From: Alcaligenaceae bacterium
Lineage (GTDB): Bacteria > Pseudomonadota > Gammaproteobacteria > Burkholderiales > Burkholderiaceae_B
Direction of reading: 5' to 3'
Assembly: GCA_012511095.1 (NCBI GenBank)
Contig: JAAZGT010000296.1
Location: 1 to 7,621, forward strand
DNA length: 7,621 nt
The notes under the pieces are model-generated. The model saw only the letters and a list, made by a program, of their open reading frames with translations, did no database searches and had not been told where the DNA came from. Shown here piece after piece: positions 1 through 6,829 of the stretch (positions are counted from its first letter, which is position 1; each line of letters starts with the position of its first letter). The position numbers and the translations under genes were made by a program.

Positions 1-227
1 GCACCTACCCATATTTCTGTCGTCTTGGGTCGTATATAGGCGCTTTCTTGGTAGCCCTTGAGTTTTTCATTAAGACATTCGGCTAGATTTCTAGGTAATT
101 TATCGGTGGGTTGGTCGAAGACTCTAAGGTAGGTCTCATCGCCTACTTGTTGAGTACCAAAGGAGCCGCAAGCACTGAGTGTCATACTAGCCGCTATACA
201 AAGACCAAAAAATAAACGTTTTTTCAT
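1..227 (-). CDS. Partial lipoprotein of unknown function, 5' end only
   Basis: Reading leftward from ATG at 227, the first 75 codons are open and run off the window edge, so the C-terminus is missing. The N-terminus is a textbook lipoprotein signal: a basic start (MKKR), a hydrophobic stretch to about residue 16, then the lipobox L-S-A-C with Cys20 as the lipidated residue. The mature part begins GSFGTQQ and is polar, so it is probably an envelope lipoprotein facing the periplasm. A second cysteine occurs at about residue 51. The start lies 41 bases downstream of the DUF192 stop on the same strand, so the two are probably co-transcribed. Only a weak GGAA-like ribosome site precedes it. I do not recognise the family, and the visible part has no domain that would suggest a function. 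Confidence 0.75.
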   Translation of the reverse strand, partial: MKKRLFFGLCIAASMTLSACGSFGTQQVGDETYLRVFDQPTDKLPRNLAECLNEKLKGYQESAYIRPKTTEIWVG

Positions 228-268
228 AAAGATTCCAAGGTAGTGTTTTAATTGTAAATAAATTGTTG

Positions 269-751
269 CTATTGAGCCTTTGGTATATCGCTCCACTCAA
301 TACGTTGTATTGCATCGCCTTGTTTAATTTGATGTCGTTTAAACCAGCCCTGATTAACCTCTAGAGCAAACTGTGCGGGCTTAGTTGAGCAGATACTGTT
401 TTCATCTAAGGGCTGCATATCAAATATATCAATCACTTTAGCATGCTCATCGAGATAGGCAATACTGAGTGGAATATGTGTATTGCGCATCCAAAAACAT
501 AATGGTTGAGGATTCGCAAAAACAAAAAGCATGCCATGATTATCTGGCATAAAATGGCGATGCATTAAACCGATTTGACGGCTATGATAGGTATCAGCAA
601 CCTCTGCAATTAGCGAAGCATTGCCAATGCGCAAGGGTATTTGCTTTAAGCTTTGCGCTTGATCTTGGCGAATGACTTGAGCCTCTACGGTACTAGGGCT
701 TATAAAATTAACTATACTAAGGCTAATTAGTAATTGAAGAAGGTATCTCAT
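269..751 (-). CDS. Exported DUF192 family protein
   Basis: A 160-residue protein with an N-terminal signal peptide: hydrophobic residues about 4-18, with probable cleavage after the VEA at residues 22-24. It matches the DUF192 family (small beta-rich domain) by its characteristic blocks: R-Q-I-G-L-M-H-R at 58-65, G-M-L-F-V-F at 73-78, F-W-M-R-N-T followed by I-P-L-S at 86-96, and A-L-E-V-N at 129-133. The biochemical role of the family is not established, so none is assigned. The length is usual for an exported member. It sits upstream of the partial lipoprotein on the same strand and is divergent from clpS. From memory, DUF192 genes lie near clpS-clpA in several beta-proteobacteria, sometimes with a cold-shock gene between them; no such gene is present here. 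No convincing Shine-Dalgarno precedes the ATG, so the exact start is slightly uncertain. Confidence 0.88.
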   Translation of the reverse strand: MRYLLQLLISLSIVNFISPSTVEAQVIRQDQAQSLKQIPLRIGNASLIAEVADTYHSRQIGLMHRHFMPDNHGMLFVFANPQPLCFWMRNTHIPLSIAYLDEHAKVIDIFDMQPLDENSICSTKPAQFALEVNQGWFKRHQIKQGDAIQRIEWSDIPKAQ

Positions 752-806
752 TGCAGTGCTTGGGGTATCAATAATTTATAAAGTACTATTGATTTTAAAG
801 GATCGG

Positions 807-836
807 CTTGAATTGTTTGTGATCGGACTCAGATAT
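807..836 (+). promoter_or_regulatory. Possible heat-shock (sigma-32-like) promoter for clpS-clpA
   Basis: CTTGAA at 807-812 exactly matches the -35 consensus of sigma-32 promoters. About 14 bases downstream, ACTCAGATAT (827-836) only loosely resembles the CCCCATNT -10 box. The same bases could be read as a weak sigma-70 promoter, TTGAAT (808-813) with GATATA (832-837) at 18-base spacing. It lies about 90 bases before the clpS start, in the only upstream space available. Heat-shock control would fit a Clp protease adaptor and unfoldase, but the -10 match is poor, so this is a suggestion. Confidence 0.25.
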
Positions 837-922
837 AAGCAATATTCAACATCATCAGTTAAGCTAGAGTCACTCCTTTAATTAATTTTACTGTTTCACT
901 ATTCATTTTATTTCTTTGAAGA

Positions 923-1231
923 ATGTCTACCAATACTGATATTTCTAAGGTCCAAAAGAAGCAGAAGAGTGCGGTTAAACCGCCTCCTTTTTACCAAGTT
1001 TTGATGCACAACGATGATTTCACCACGACTGATTTTGTGGTTGACGTTTTGCAACGCTTTTTTTCTTTTGATGTTGAGCGTGCGGTGGCTTTGATGCTTA
1101 AGGTTCATCACGAGGGGCAGGCGGTTTGTGGTGTTTATACTCGCGATATTGCAATGACTAAGGTGGATTTGGTTAGGGATTATGCTAGACAACACGAATA
1201 TCCCTTGCGTTGTAGTTGTGAACCAGTTTAA
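923..1231 (+). CDS. clpS: ClpS, N-end rule adaptor for ClpAP
   Basis: A 102-residue adaptor that binds proteins carrying destabilising N-terminal residues and hands them to the ClpA N-domain for degradation by ClpAP in the cytosol. A flexible, basic N-terminal extension (about 1-18) precedes the conserved core P-P-F-Y-Q-V at 21-26. The residues that grip the substrate alpha-amino group are present: N30, D31 and H62, equivalent to E. coli N34, D35 and H66. D32 is also conserved. Pocket positions V39, M58, V61 and L95 match the E. coli pocket. The position of the E. coli gatekeeper Met40 is Thr36 here, in N-D-D-F-T-T-T-D where NDDYTPME is usual. The C-terminus (P-L-R-C-S-C-E-P-V) is family-typical. 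It lies 74 bases before clpA on the same strand. The ATG at 923 is preceded by only a weak GAAG. Confidence 0.96.
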   Translation: MSTNTDISKVQKKQKSAVKPPPFYQVLMHNDDFTTTDFVVDVLQRFFSFDVERAVALMLKVHHEGQAVCGVYTRDIAMTKVDLVRDYARQHEYPLRCSCEPV

Positions 1232-1305
1232 ATGTATTTACGAGTAAGTAGTTAGTTGTGAAGTTCTACTTCGACTGACTCAACTGACTTTAATGAGGTA
1301 CGTAT
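1232..1305 (+). other. clpS-clpA intergenic spacer with small repeats
   Basis: Seventy-four bases separate the clpS stop from the clpA start. They contain a small inverted repeat, GAAGT-tct-ACTTC (1260-1272), and a direct repeat ACTGACT at 1274-1280 and 1283-1289. They end in a good ribosome site, GAGGT at 1295-1299, six bases before the clpA ATG. The stem is only 5 bp and has no T-run, so it is not a terminator, and read-through into clpA is expected. The repeats could be chance. Confidence 0.4.
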
Positions 1306-3618
1306 ATGATTTCCCAAGCTCTCGAGGTGACGATCCACTTAGCGTTTGTTTCGGCACGTTCACGACGCCATGAGTATGTGACAGTCGAGCATTTGCTACT
1401 AGCCCTATTGGATAATAGCGAGGCCACGGAGGTCTTGCAGGCTTGTCACGCCAATATCCCATTATTACAAAAACAACTATCCACTTTTATTGAGGATAAT
1501 ACGCCCACTGTGAGCGAAGACGATGAAAGCGATGCAAAGCCAACATTAGGCTTTCAACGAGTGATCCAACGCGCTGTGATGCATGTTAACGCTACTCATG
1601 GCTCGGCGAGCTCTGATAAGTCAAAGCGCGAGGTGACAGGTGCGCATATTTTAGTGTCTTTATTCTCTGAAAAAGATGCGCATGCCGTTTATTTTTTACA
1701 AGAACAAGAAATCAACCGTATCGACATTATTGAATACCTATCGCATGGTGTAACCAAAGACAAGGTCGATAAAGAGCCAGAGCAGAAAGCCCTTCCTAAC
1801 AACACCGTAGAAGCGGTTGAAGAAGAGCAATCGACGCCATTACAACAATGGGCGGTTAATCTCAATGAATTAGCCCAACAGGGCAAATTAGATCCAGTGG
1901 TTGGTCGTGAACACGAACTTGATCGTGTTGTTCAGGTCTTGTGTCGTCGTCGTAAAAACAACCCTTTATTGGTTGGTGAGGCGGGCGTTGGTAAAACAGC
2001 GATTGCCGAGGGTTTAGCCCAGCGCATTGAAAGCGGTAAGGTACCCGACGTGTTAAAAACGGCTCAGATTTATTCCCTAGATATGGGTTCTTTATTAGCG
2101 GGCACTAAATATCGCGGTGATTTTGAGCAACGTATTAAGTCTTTACTTAAGCAACTCGAAGGCATTGAAAATTCCATCTTATTTATTGATGAAATTCACA
2201 CCATGATTGGTGCAGGTTCTACTTCGGGTAGTACCATGGATGCGAGTAATTTATTAAAACCTGCTCTATCTTCAGGTAAGTTGCGCTGCATGGGTGCGAC
2301 TACGTACAAAGAGTACCGTGGCATTTTTGAAAAAGATCATGCCTTATCTCGTCGTTTCCAAAAAGTCGATGTCGTGGAGCCCACACAAGATGAAACTGTA
2401 GAGATTCTTAAGGGCTTAAAATCGCATTTTGAAAAGTATCACGATATTCGTTATACCCAAGCAGCGATTGAGTCTGCGGTTGAGCTATCAGTACGTTATC
2501 TGAGCGATAGATTTTTACCTGATAAAGCCATTGATGTTATTGATGAAGCGGGCGCAGCTCAGCGTTTATTGCCTAAGTCTCGTCAAAGAAAGTTATTAGG
2601 CAAGACTGAGATCGAGGAAACTATTGCTAAAATGGCACGTATCCCAGTGGCCTCTGTTTCTAGTGATGAGCGTAGTAAGCTACAAGACTTAGAGTCCGAG
2701 TTAAAAGCAACTATTTTTGGTCAAGATGAGGCAATTATTGCCTTAGTATCAGCTATGAAAATGGCGCATTCAGGCTTGGGTCGCGAGGATAAACCAATTG
2801 GCTCATTCCTATTCAGCGGTCCTACGGGTGTCGGTAAAACCGAGGTGTCTAAGCAATTAGCCGCTGCCTTAGGTATCGAGTTATTGCGCTTTGATATGTC
2901 AGAGTATATGGAAGCTCATGCAGTATCTCGCTTAATTGGTGCGCCACCGGGCTATGTGGGCTACGATGATGGGGGTTTATTAACCGAACAGATTAATAAG
3001 CATCCACATTGTGTGCTGTTACTCGATGAAATCGAAAAAGCGCATCCTGCTATTTACAATATTCTCTTGCAGGTAATGGACCATGGTACCTTAACCGATA
3101 CCAATGGTCGCAAAGCTGATTTCCGCAATGTAGTTATTATCATGACTACTAACGCGGGTGCGCAAAGCCTCAGCAAGGGTAGTATTGGCTTTACTCAAAG
3201 CTCTCAACAGGGTGATGAAATGGTCGAAATTAATCGCACCTTTACGCCTGAGTTCCGCAACCGTCTCGATGCCATTATCTCCTTTGCGCCGCTTGATCGC
3301 GATATTATCTTGCGTGTGGTTGATAAGTTCTTAATTGAACTTGAGCAACAGCTACGTACCAAAGAGGTTGAGGTGGTGTTCAGTGACAAATTGCGTGCCT
3401 ATTTGGCAGAACATGGCTTTGATCCGCTCATGGGTGCGCGTCCGATGCATCGATTGATTCAAGATAAAATTCGTCGTGCTTTGGCTGATGAGTTACTCTT
3501 TGGTCATTTGGAAAATGGTGGCTATGTAAGCATCGATATCGACTCTGATGATAATGTCACCCTCGCCTTTGATGAGCCCAGACCTAAAAAGAAAAAAAAG
3601 GCTGAGGTGGTCAATTAA
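1306..3618 (+). CDS. clpA: ClpA, AAA+ unfoldase of the ClpAP protease
   Basis: A 770-residue cytosolic ATPase that unfolds substrates and threads them into ClpP. The order is: ClpS- and substrate-binding N-domain (about 1-148); charged linker (about 149-178); D1 with Walker A GEAGVGKT (224-231), pore loop K-Y-R-G (268-271), Walker B ILFIDE (291-296) and probable arginine fingers R349/R350; and D2 with Walker A GPTGVGKT (505-512), pore loop G-Y-V-G (549-552), Walker B LLLDE (571-575) and sensor-2 G-A-R-P (710-713). There is no ClpB-type coiled-coil insertion, which separates it from ClpB. The ClpP-docking loop is I-G-F at 627-629. All ATPase residues are intact and the length is close to E. 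coli ClpA (758). It differs by a short Lys-rich C-terminal tail (five consecutive lysines, 761-765). The ATG is supported by GAGGT six bases upstream. It is paired with clpS, but clpP is not in the window. Confidence 0.98.
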   Translation: MISQALEVTIHLAFVSARSRRHEYVTVEHLLLALLDNSEATEVLQACHANIPLLQKQLSTFIEDNTPTVSEDDESDAKPTLGFQRVIQRAVMHVNATHGSASSDKSKREVTGAHILVSLFSEKDAHAVYFLQEQEINRIDIIEYLSHGVTKDKVDKEPEQKALPNNTVEAVEEEQSTPLQQWAVNLNELAQQGKLDPVVGREHELDRVVQVLCRRRKNNPLLVGEAGVGKTAIAEGLAQRIESGKVPDVLKTAQIYSLDMGSLLAGTKYRGDFEQRIKSLLKQLEGIENSILFIDEIHTMIGAGSTSGSTMDASNLLKPALSSGKLRCMGATTYKEYRGIFEKDHALSRRFQKVDVVEPTQDETVEILKGLKSHFEKYHDIRYTQAAIESAVELSVRYLSDRFLPDKAIDVIDEAGAAQRLLPKSRQRKLLGKTEIEETIAKMARIPVASVSSDERSKLQDLESELKATIFGQDEAIIALVSAMKMAHSGLGREDKPIGSFLFSGPTGVGKTEVSKQLAAALGIELLRFDMSEYMEAHAVSRLIGAPPGYVGYDDGGLLTEQINKHPHCVLLLDEIEKAHPAIYNILLQVMDHGTLTDTNGRKADFRNVVIIMTTNAGAQSLSKGSIGFTQSSQQGDEMVEINRTFTPEFRNRLDAIISFAPLDRDIILRVVDKFLIELEQQLRTKEVEVVFSDKLRAYLAEHGFDPLMGARPMHRLIQDKIRRALADELLFGHLENGGYVSIDIDSDDNVTLAFDEPRPKKKKKAEVVN

Positions 3619-3631
3619 TTTTGATTGCTAT

Positions 3632-3672
3632 AACCTAGCTACTTGTTTAATCACAGGTAGCTAGGTTTTTTT
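3632..3672 (+). terminator. Rho-independent terminator after clpA
   Basis: A perfect 11-bp stem pairs AACCTAGCTAC (3632-3642) with GTAGCTAGGTT (3657-3667). It extends inward by TTGT/ACAG (one G-T wobble) to leave a six-base loop at 3647-3652. A run of seven Ts (3666-3672) follows the stem. It begins 13 bases after the clpA stop and separates clpS-clpA from the solute-binding protein gene. Confidence 0.93.
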
Positions 3673-3698
3673 ATTTCTAAAAATGACTGAGATTTCGG

Positions 3699-3704
3699 TA
3701 CAAT
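3699..3704 (+). promoter_or_regulatory. Candidate -10 box for the solute-binding protein gene
   Basis: TACAAT matches the sigma-70 -10 consensus at five of six positions. It lies 38 bases before the preferred ATG and just beyond the clpA terminator, where a new promoter is needed. No good -35 box is visible at 16-18 bases upstream and there is no TG extension, so the call is tentative. Confidence 0.4.
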
Positions 3705-3741
3705 CTCTATAGTGTTAATTAATTATTTTTATTTTTTAAGC

Positions 3742-4887
3742 ATGAAAAAACTACTCTTTAGTACTTTGTTAGTCCTAGCATTGCCAAGTGCGGCTCTTGC
3801 AGAGGTTGTTGTGGGTGTGACTGTATCTAGTACTGGCCCTGCGGCAGCCATTGGTATTCAATCACAAAATGCTATTAATCTATGGCCCAAAACCCTCGGT
3901 GGCGAGCCTGCGCGCTACATTGTGCTTGACGATGCGACTGATGTAAGTAAGGCGGTGCGTAATGTCCGCAAACTAACATCTGAGGATAATATCGACTTAT
4001 TAGTCGGACCTAACATCACGGCTTCAGCCTTGGCTATTTTAGATGTGCTTAAAGAAACTAAAACACCAATGATTTCTTTGGTGGGTTCAGGCAGTGTGGT
4101 GCAACCAGTCGGTGAGGGTGGTCGTGAGTGGGCCTATAAAATGTCGCAAAATGATAATTTAATGGCGCAGGCCGTCGTTGAAGATATGCTTAAACGTGAC
4201 TATAAAAAAATCGGTTTCATCGGCTTTGCTGATGCCTATGGTGATAGTTGGTGGCGTGAGTTTTCTGAAGCTGCTAAAGACAAGCTCGAAATCGTAGCGC
4301 GTGAGTCGTTCCAACGCACTGACAATAGCACCATGGGACAAGTACTCAAATTAATGAGTGCTAACCCAGATGCGATTTTAGTAGCAGGATCTGGTACACC
4401 AGCAGTATTACCACAAAAGACCTTGCATGAGCGCGGCTATAAGGGCATGATTTATCAAACGCACGGCATTGCCACGCCTGAGTTTTTGCAGGTGGGGGGC
4501 GCTGTGGTTGAGGGCACCTTATTTCCTACAGGGCCTAGCGTAGTAGCTAGAACCTTACCTAAGGAGCATCCTGCAAAGCAAAAAGCTTTAGAGTTTACTG
4601 AGACTTACGAAGGTACCTATGGTGAAGGGACAGCTACTCAGTTCTCAAGTGATGCCTGGGGTGCTTGGATCTTGGCTGATTCCGCTGTAGAGCGTACCTT
4701 GGCTGAGGGGCATAAACCTGGCACTCAAGCGTTCCGTGAAGCTTTACGTAAGCAACTAGAAAGCACTAAGGATTTAATTGTGCCAACGGGCGTATTAAAT
4801 GTAACCCCTCAAGATCACCAAGGTTTTGACCAACGTGCCGCTATTATGGGTCAGGTCAAAGAGGGTAAGTTTATTTATGCTGAGTAA
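3742..4887 (+). CDS. Periplasmic ABC solute-binding protein, branched-chain amino acid (LivJ/LivK) type
   Basis: A 381-residue periplasmic binding protein of the Peripla_BP_6 / LivK-like group. It captures a small solute, possibly an amino acid or carboxylic acid, for an ABC importer. The signal peptide is clear: MKK, a hydrophobic core at 4-17, and cleavage after A-L-A (18-20), giving mature EVVVG. Family features include G-V-T-V-S-S-T-G-P-A near the mature start (25-34), the L-V-G-P-N block (87-91) followed by a P-M-I-S strand (109-112), and the second-lobe strand K-K-I-G-F-I (155-160). An in-frame GTG at 3712 would add ten residues before the MKK; the ATG at 3742 is preferred because it gives a standard signal peptide. 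No permease or ATPase gene adjoins it, so it probably serves a transporter encoded elsewhere, and the ligand cannot be read from the sequence. It converges on the phosphoesterase gene, with nine bases between stop codons. Confidence 0.92.
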   Translation: MKKLLFSTLLVLALPSAALAEVVVGVTVSSTGPAAAIGIQSQNAINLWPKTLGGEPARYIVLDDATDVSKAVRNVRKLTSEDNIDLLVGPNITASALAILDVLKETKTPMISLVGSGSVVQPVGEGGREWAYKMSQNDNLMAQAVVEDMLKRDYKKIGFIGFADAYGDSWWREFSEAAKDKLEIVARESFQRTDNSTMGQVLKLMSANPDAILVAGSGTPAVLPQKTLHERGYKGMIYQTHGIATPEFLQVGGAVVEGTLFPTGPSVVARTLPKEHPAKQKALEFTETYEGTYGEGTATQFSSDAWGAWILADSAVERTLAEGHKPGTQAFREALRKQLESTKDLIVPTGVLNVTPQDHQGFDQRAAIMGQVKEGKFIYAE

Positions 4888-4896
4888 ATAAACTTA
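4866..4896. repeat. Perfect 12-bp inverted repeat at the convergent gene ends
   Basis: TAAGTTTATTTA (4866-4877) and TAAATAAACTTA (4885-4896) are exact reverse complements around a seven-base loop. The right arm contains the stop codon of the binding-protein gene (TAA 4885-4887) and ends one base short of the phosphoesterase stop (complement of 4897-4899). The stem has only one G-C pair and no clear T-run follows on either strand, so it would be a weak terminator. It may still serve as a bidirectional 3'-end hairpin or mRNA-stabilising structure for both genes. Confidence 0.6.
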
Positions 4897-6087
4897 TTAA
4901 TTGCTATCTTCGCTGTCAATTTTAGGGGTGGGAGCATGAGGTGATTCTGCCCTTTTGATTTTAGAGCGCAGGGTGATTTCTGCGATTTCTGACTCCACCC
5001 CAATACGTACTGGTAAACCACCCCATAAACCAGCGCCACGGTTAAGGTACAAATACATTTTATCAACCTTATAAAGTCCCATGATATAACCATGATTGGC
5101 TAATTGAGTAAGGATATTTAAGCCTATAATTTGACCGCCATGAGTATGGCCAGATAGTTGTAGCGCAACCCCTTTACTGGCATGTTTTTGCGTATCTATA
5201 GGTCGATGACTCATCAAAATAATTGTATCGTCTGCGTTGGTACCAATTAGTGCTTTTTCGATATCGGGTGTTTCTTGGTTATAACGTGCAGCAACAGGAT
5301 CAGTCACAGCTGCCAAGACGATTTCATCGCTACCGCGTTTAATGCGAATATGCTCATTAATCAATATAGGTAAGTTGATTCTTTTAAAGGCCTCTAACCA
5401 ATCATCAAGACCTGAGTAATATTCGTGATTACCTAAAGAGGCCCAAACACCGTCTTTGGCCTCAAGTACTTTAAAGGCGCGAATATCACGATGACGATGT
5501 TCTGGCGTACCATCAATGATGTCACCTGTGATCAGAATCAGATCGGGCCTTAATGAAATCGATGTTTCAAGTACCTCATCGAGCCAAGATTCAGGTAGTA
5601 GACGGCTAGTATGTAAATCAGAGAGATGCACAATACGATATCCCTCAAAGGCTGGCGGTAAGTTATCAATCTCAATATCAATATGAGTCACTGTTGGAAA
5701 ACTAACGGCTCGCCACACGCCAACAGCACAAATAAAGGTAGAAAACATCAACATAAAGCTGCTGTTTAAGGGAGACAAAACTATATTACGAAGACGCTCA
5801 CCTTTGCTAAAGGTGTAGCTAAGTAGTATTAATAAGTCTCGTAAGAGTAGAGAGCAGGCCAAAAGCAACATGGAGGCATAGGACCAACCCATCGTCATTA
5901 CTAACCATCCAGGAAGCTCTGGAGCAGCTAAACCACCTACAAGGAATCGTTGTATTAAATGTACTTGCGCGGCAAGCAAGGCAATGCCTGCATAAGTAAG
6001 TTTGAACCACCAACTCAATGGCAAACTACGTATTAAGCGTGCATAAATATAAATAAAAATGAGTAGACCAACAAGGTGGATAAACAC
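4897..6087 (-). CDS. Membrane-anchored calcineurin-like metallophosphoesterase
   Basis: A 396-residue protein with an N-terminal membrane part (hydrophobic segments about 1-17, 31-50, 62-92 and 108-127) and a metallophosphoesterase domain from about 148. The two-metal site motifs are complete: D157-x-H159 in L-S-D-L-H, G-D189 in I-T-G-D, G-N220-H221-E, H294 in M-S-H, and G-H314-T-H316-G-G. The arrangement resembles the YkuE/YaeI group, whose members include UDP-diacylglucosamine-type or other phosphoesterases, but the substrate cannot be told here. The catalytic domain follows the last helix; its side of the membrane is not determined. It starts with GTG at 6087, supported by AGGAG (6093-6097) directly behind the nth stop, so translation is probably coupled to nth. 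The C-terminus (about 376-396) is a polar, probably disordered tail. Confidence 0.92.
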   Translation of the reverse strand: MFIHLVGLLIFIYIYARLIRSLPLSWWFKLTYAGIALLAAQVHLIQRFLVGGLAAPELPGWLVMTMGWSYASMLLLACSLLLRDLLILLSYTFSKGERLRNIVLSPLNSSFMLMFSTFICAVGVWRAVSFPTVTHIDIEIDNLPPAFEGYRIVHLSDLHTSRLLPESWLDEVLETSISLRPDLILITGDIIDGTPEHRHRDIRAFKVLEAKDGVWASLGNHEYYSGLDDWLEAFKRINLPILINEHIRIKRGSDEIVLAAVTDPVAARYNQETPDIEKALIGTNADDTIILMSHRPIDTQKHASKGVALQLSGHTHGGQIIGLNILTQLANHGYIMGLYKVDKMYLYLNRGAGLWGGLPVRIGVESEIAEITLRSKIKRAESPHAPTPKIDSEDSN

Positions 6088-6091
6088 AGGG

Positions 6092-6097
6092 ACTCCT
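6092..6097 (-). promoter_or_regulatory. Ribosome binding site that fixes the GTG start of the phosphoesterase gene
   Basis: On the minus strand AGGAGT (6097 to 6092) immediately follows the nth TAA (6100-6098). From the AGGAG core, five bases intervene before the GTG at 6087. This ideal Shine-Dalgarno supports the non-ATG start and suggests that ribosomes finishing nth reinitiate on the next gene. Confidence 0.85.
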
Positions 6098-6829
6098 TTA
6101 AACTTTCTTGGCTACTTTTTTGGAAACTCGTTTAGTGGCCTTTTTTGCTACTTTTTTAGTTGCTTTTTTTACACTAACTGCCTTTTTAGAGCGTGGGTGT
6201 GGGTTTTTTTCTTTGTATTCGCAAAGATCACTAATGCCGCATTGCCAACATTTCGGCGAACGAGCAGTACAAACATAACGCCCATGCAATATTAACCAAT
6301 GATGGGCATCAAGTAAAAACTCTTTAGGTACTAATCTTAAAAGTCTTTTTTCAACCTCTAAGACGTTTTTACCCTTAGCAATAGCAGTACGGTTTGATAC
6401 GCGAAAAATATGCGTATCGACTGCCATGGCAATTTCACCAAAGGCTGTATTTAATACGACGTTAGCAGTTTTACGACCAACACCAGGTAAAGACTCTAGG
6501 GCTGCTCGATTATTTGGAACCTCGCTATTATATTGCTCGACGAGTATTTTGGCAGTGGCTAGGGCGTTTTTTGCTTTAGTTTTATAAAGTCCAATGCTTT
6601 TGATGGCTTCAGTAAAGCGTTCTAAACCCATATCGAGTAAATCTTGAGGTGTTTTTACCGTGGTAAATACTGGCCCCATTGCTTTATTTACTGAAACATC
6701 GGTTGCTTGAGCGGATAAAAGCACCGCAATTAATAATTGAAAATTATTGCTGAATTCTAATTCGGTGGTCGGTTTAGGGTTAGCAGCACGGAAACGCTCA
6801 AAAATTTCTTGACGTTTTAGCTTATTCAT
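6098..6829 (-). CDS. nth: Endonuclease III, DNA glycosylase/AP lyase with Lys-rich tail
   Basis: A 243-residue base-excision repair enzyme that removes oxidised pyrimidines and cleaves the abasic site. The helix-hairpin-helix L-P-G-V-G-R-K (114-120) carries catalytic Lys120, and catalytic Asp138 lies in A-V-D-T-H; both have the same numbers as in E. coli Nth. The [4Fe-4S] cluster ligands C187, C194, C197 and C203 have the canonical C-x6-C-x2-C-x5-C spacing. E. coli Nth is 211 residues. The extra part here is a basic tail of about 30 residues (about 213-243), of which 221-243 is built of tetrads KKAT, KKVA, KKAT, KRVS, KKVA, KKV. The ATG overlaps the RnfB stop as TAATG, with CAGGA just upstream as ribosome site. 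The enzyme core is certain; the tail resembles histone H1-like DNA-binding tails and may add non-specific DNA affinity. Confidence 0.97.
   Translation of the reverse strand: MNKLKRQEIFERFRAANPKPTTELEFSNNFQLLIAVLLSAQATDVSVNKAMGPVFTTVKTPQDLLDMGLERFTEAIKSIGLYKTKAKNALATAKILVEQYNSEVPNNRAALESLPGVGRKTANVVLNTAFGEIAMAVDTHIFRVSNRTAIAKGKNVLEVEKRLLRLVPKEFLLDAHHWLILHGRYVCTARSPKCWQCGISDLCEYKEKNPHPRSKKAVSVKKATKKVAKKATKRVSKKVAKKV

Noticed and set aside
908..1195. Minus-strand open frame of 95 codons opposite clpS
   Set aside because: It covers nearly all of clpS in antisense, has no ribosome site and no recognisable domain; clpS itself is unmistakable.
1260..1272. Hairpin between clpS and clpA as a terminator
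   Set aside because: The stem is only 5 bp and no T-run follows; co-transcription is more likely.
3712..3741. GTG start giving a ten-residue longer binding protein
   Set aside because: The added residues would precede the normal MKK signal peptide start and have no ribosome site; the ATG at 3742 is better.
4875..5093. Minus-strand open frame overlapping the phosphoesterase end
   Set aside because: It lies out of frame within the phosphoesterase gene, whose catalytic motifs and coding frame continue through the region.
6059..6295. Plus-strand open frame over the 3' end of nth
   Set aside because: Its Phe-rich peptide is the antisense of the lysine-rich Nth tail and cluster domain; the nth motifs explain the sequence.
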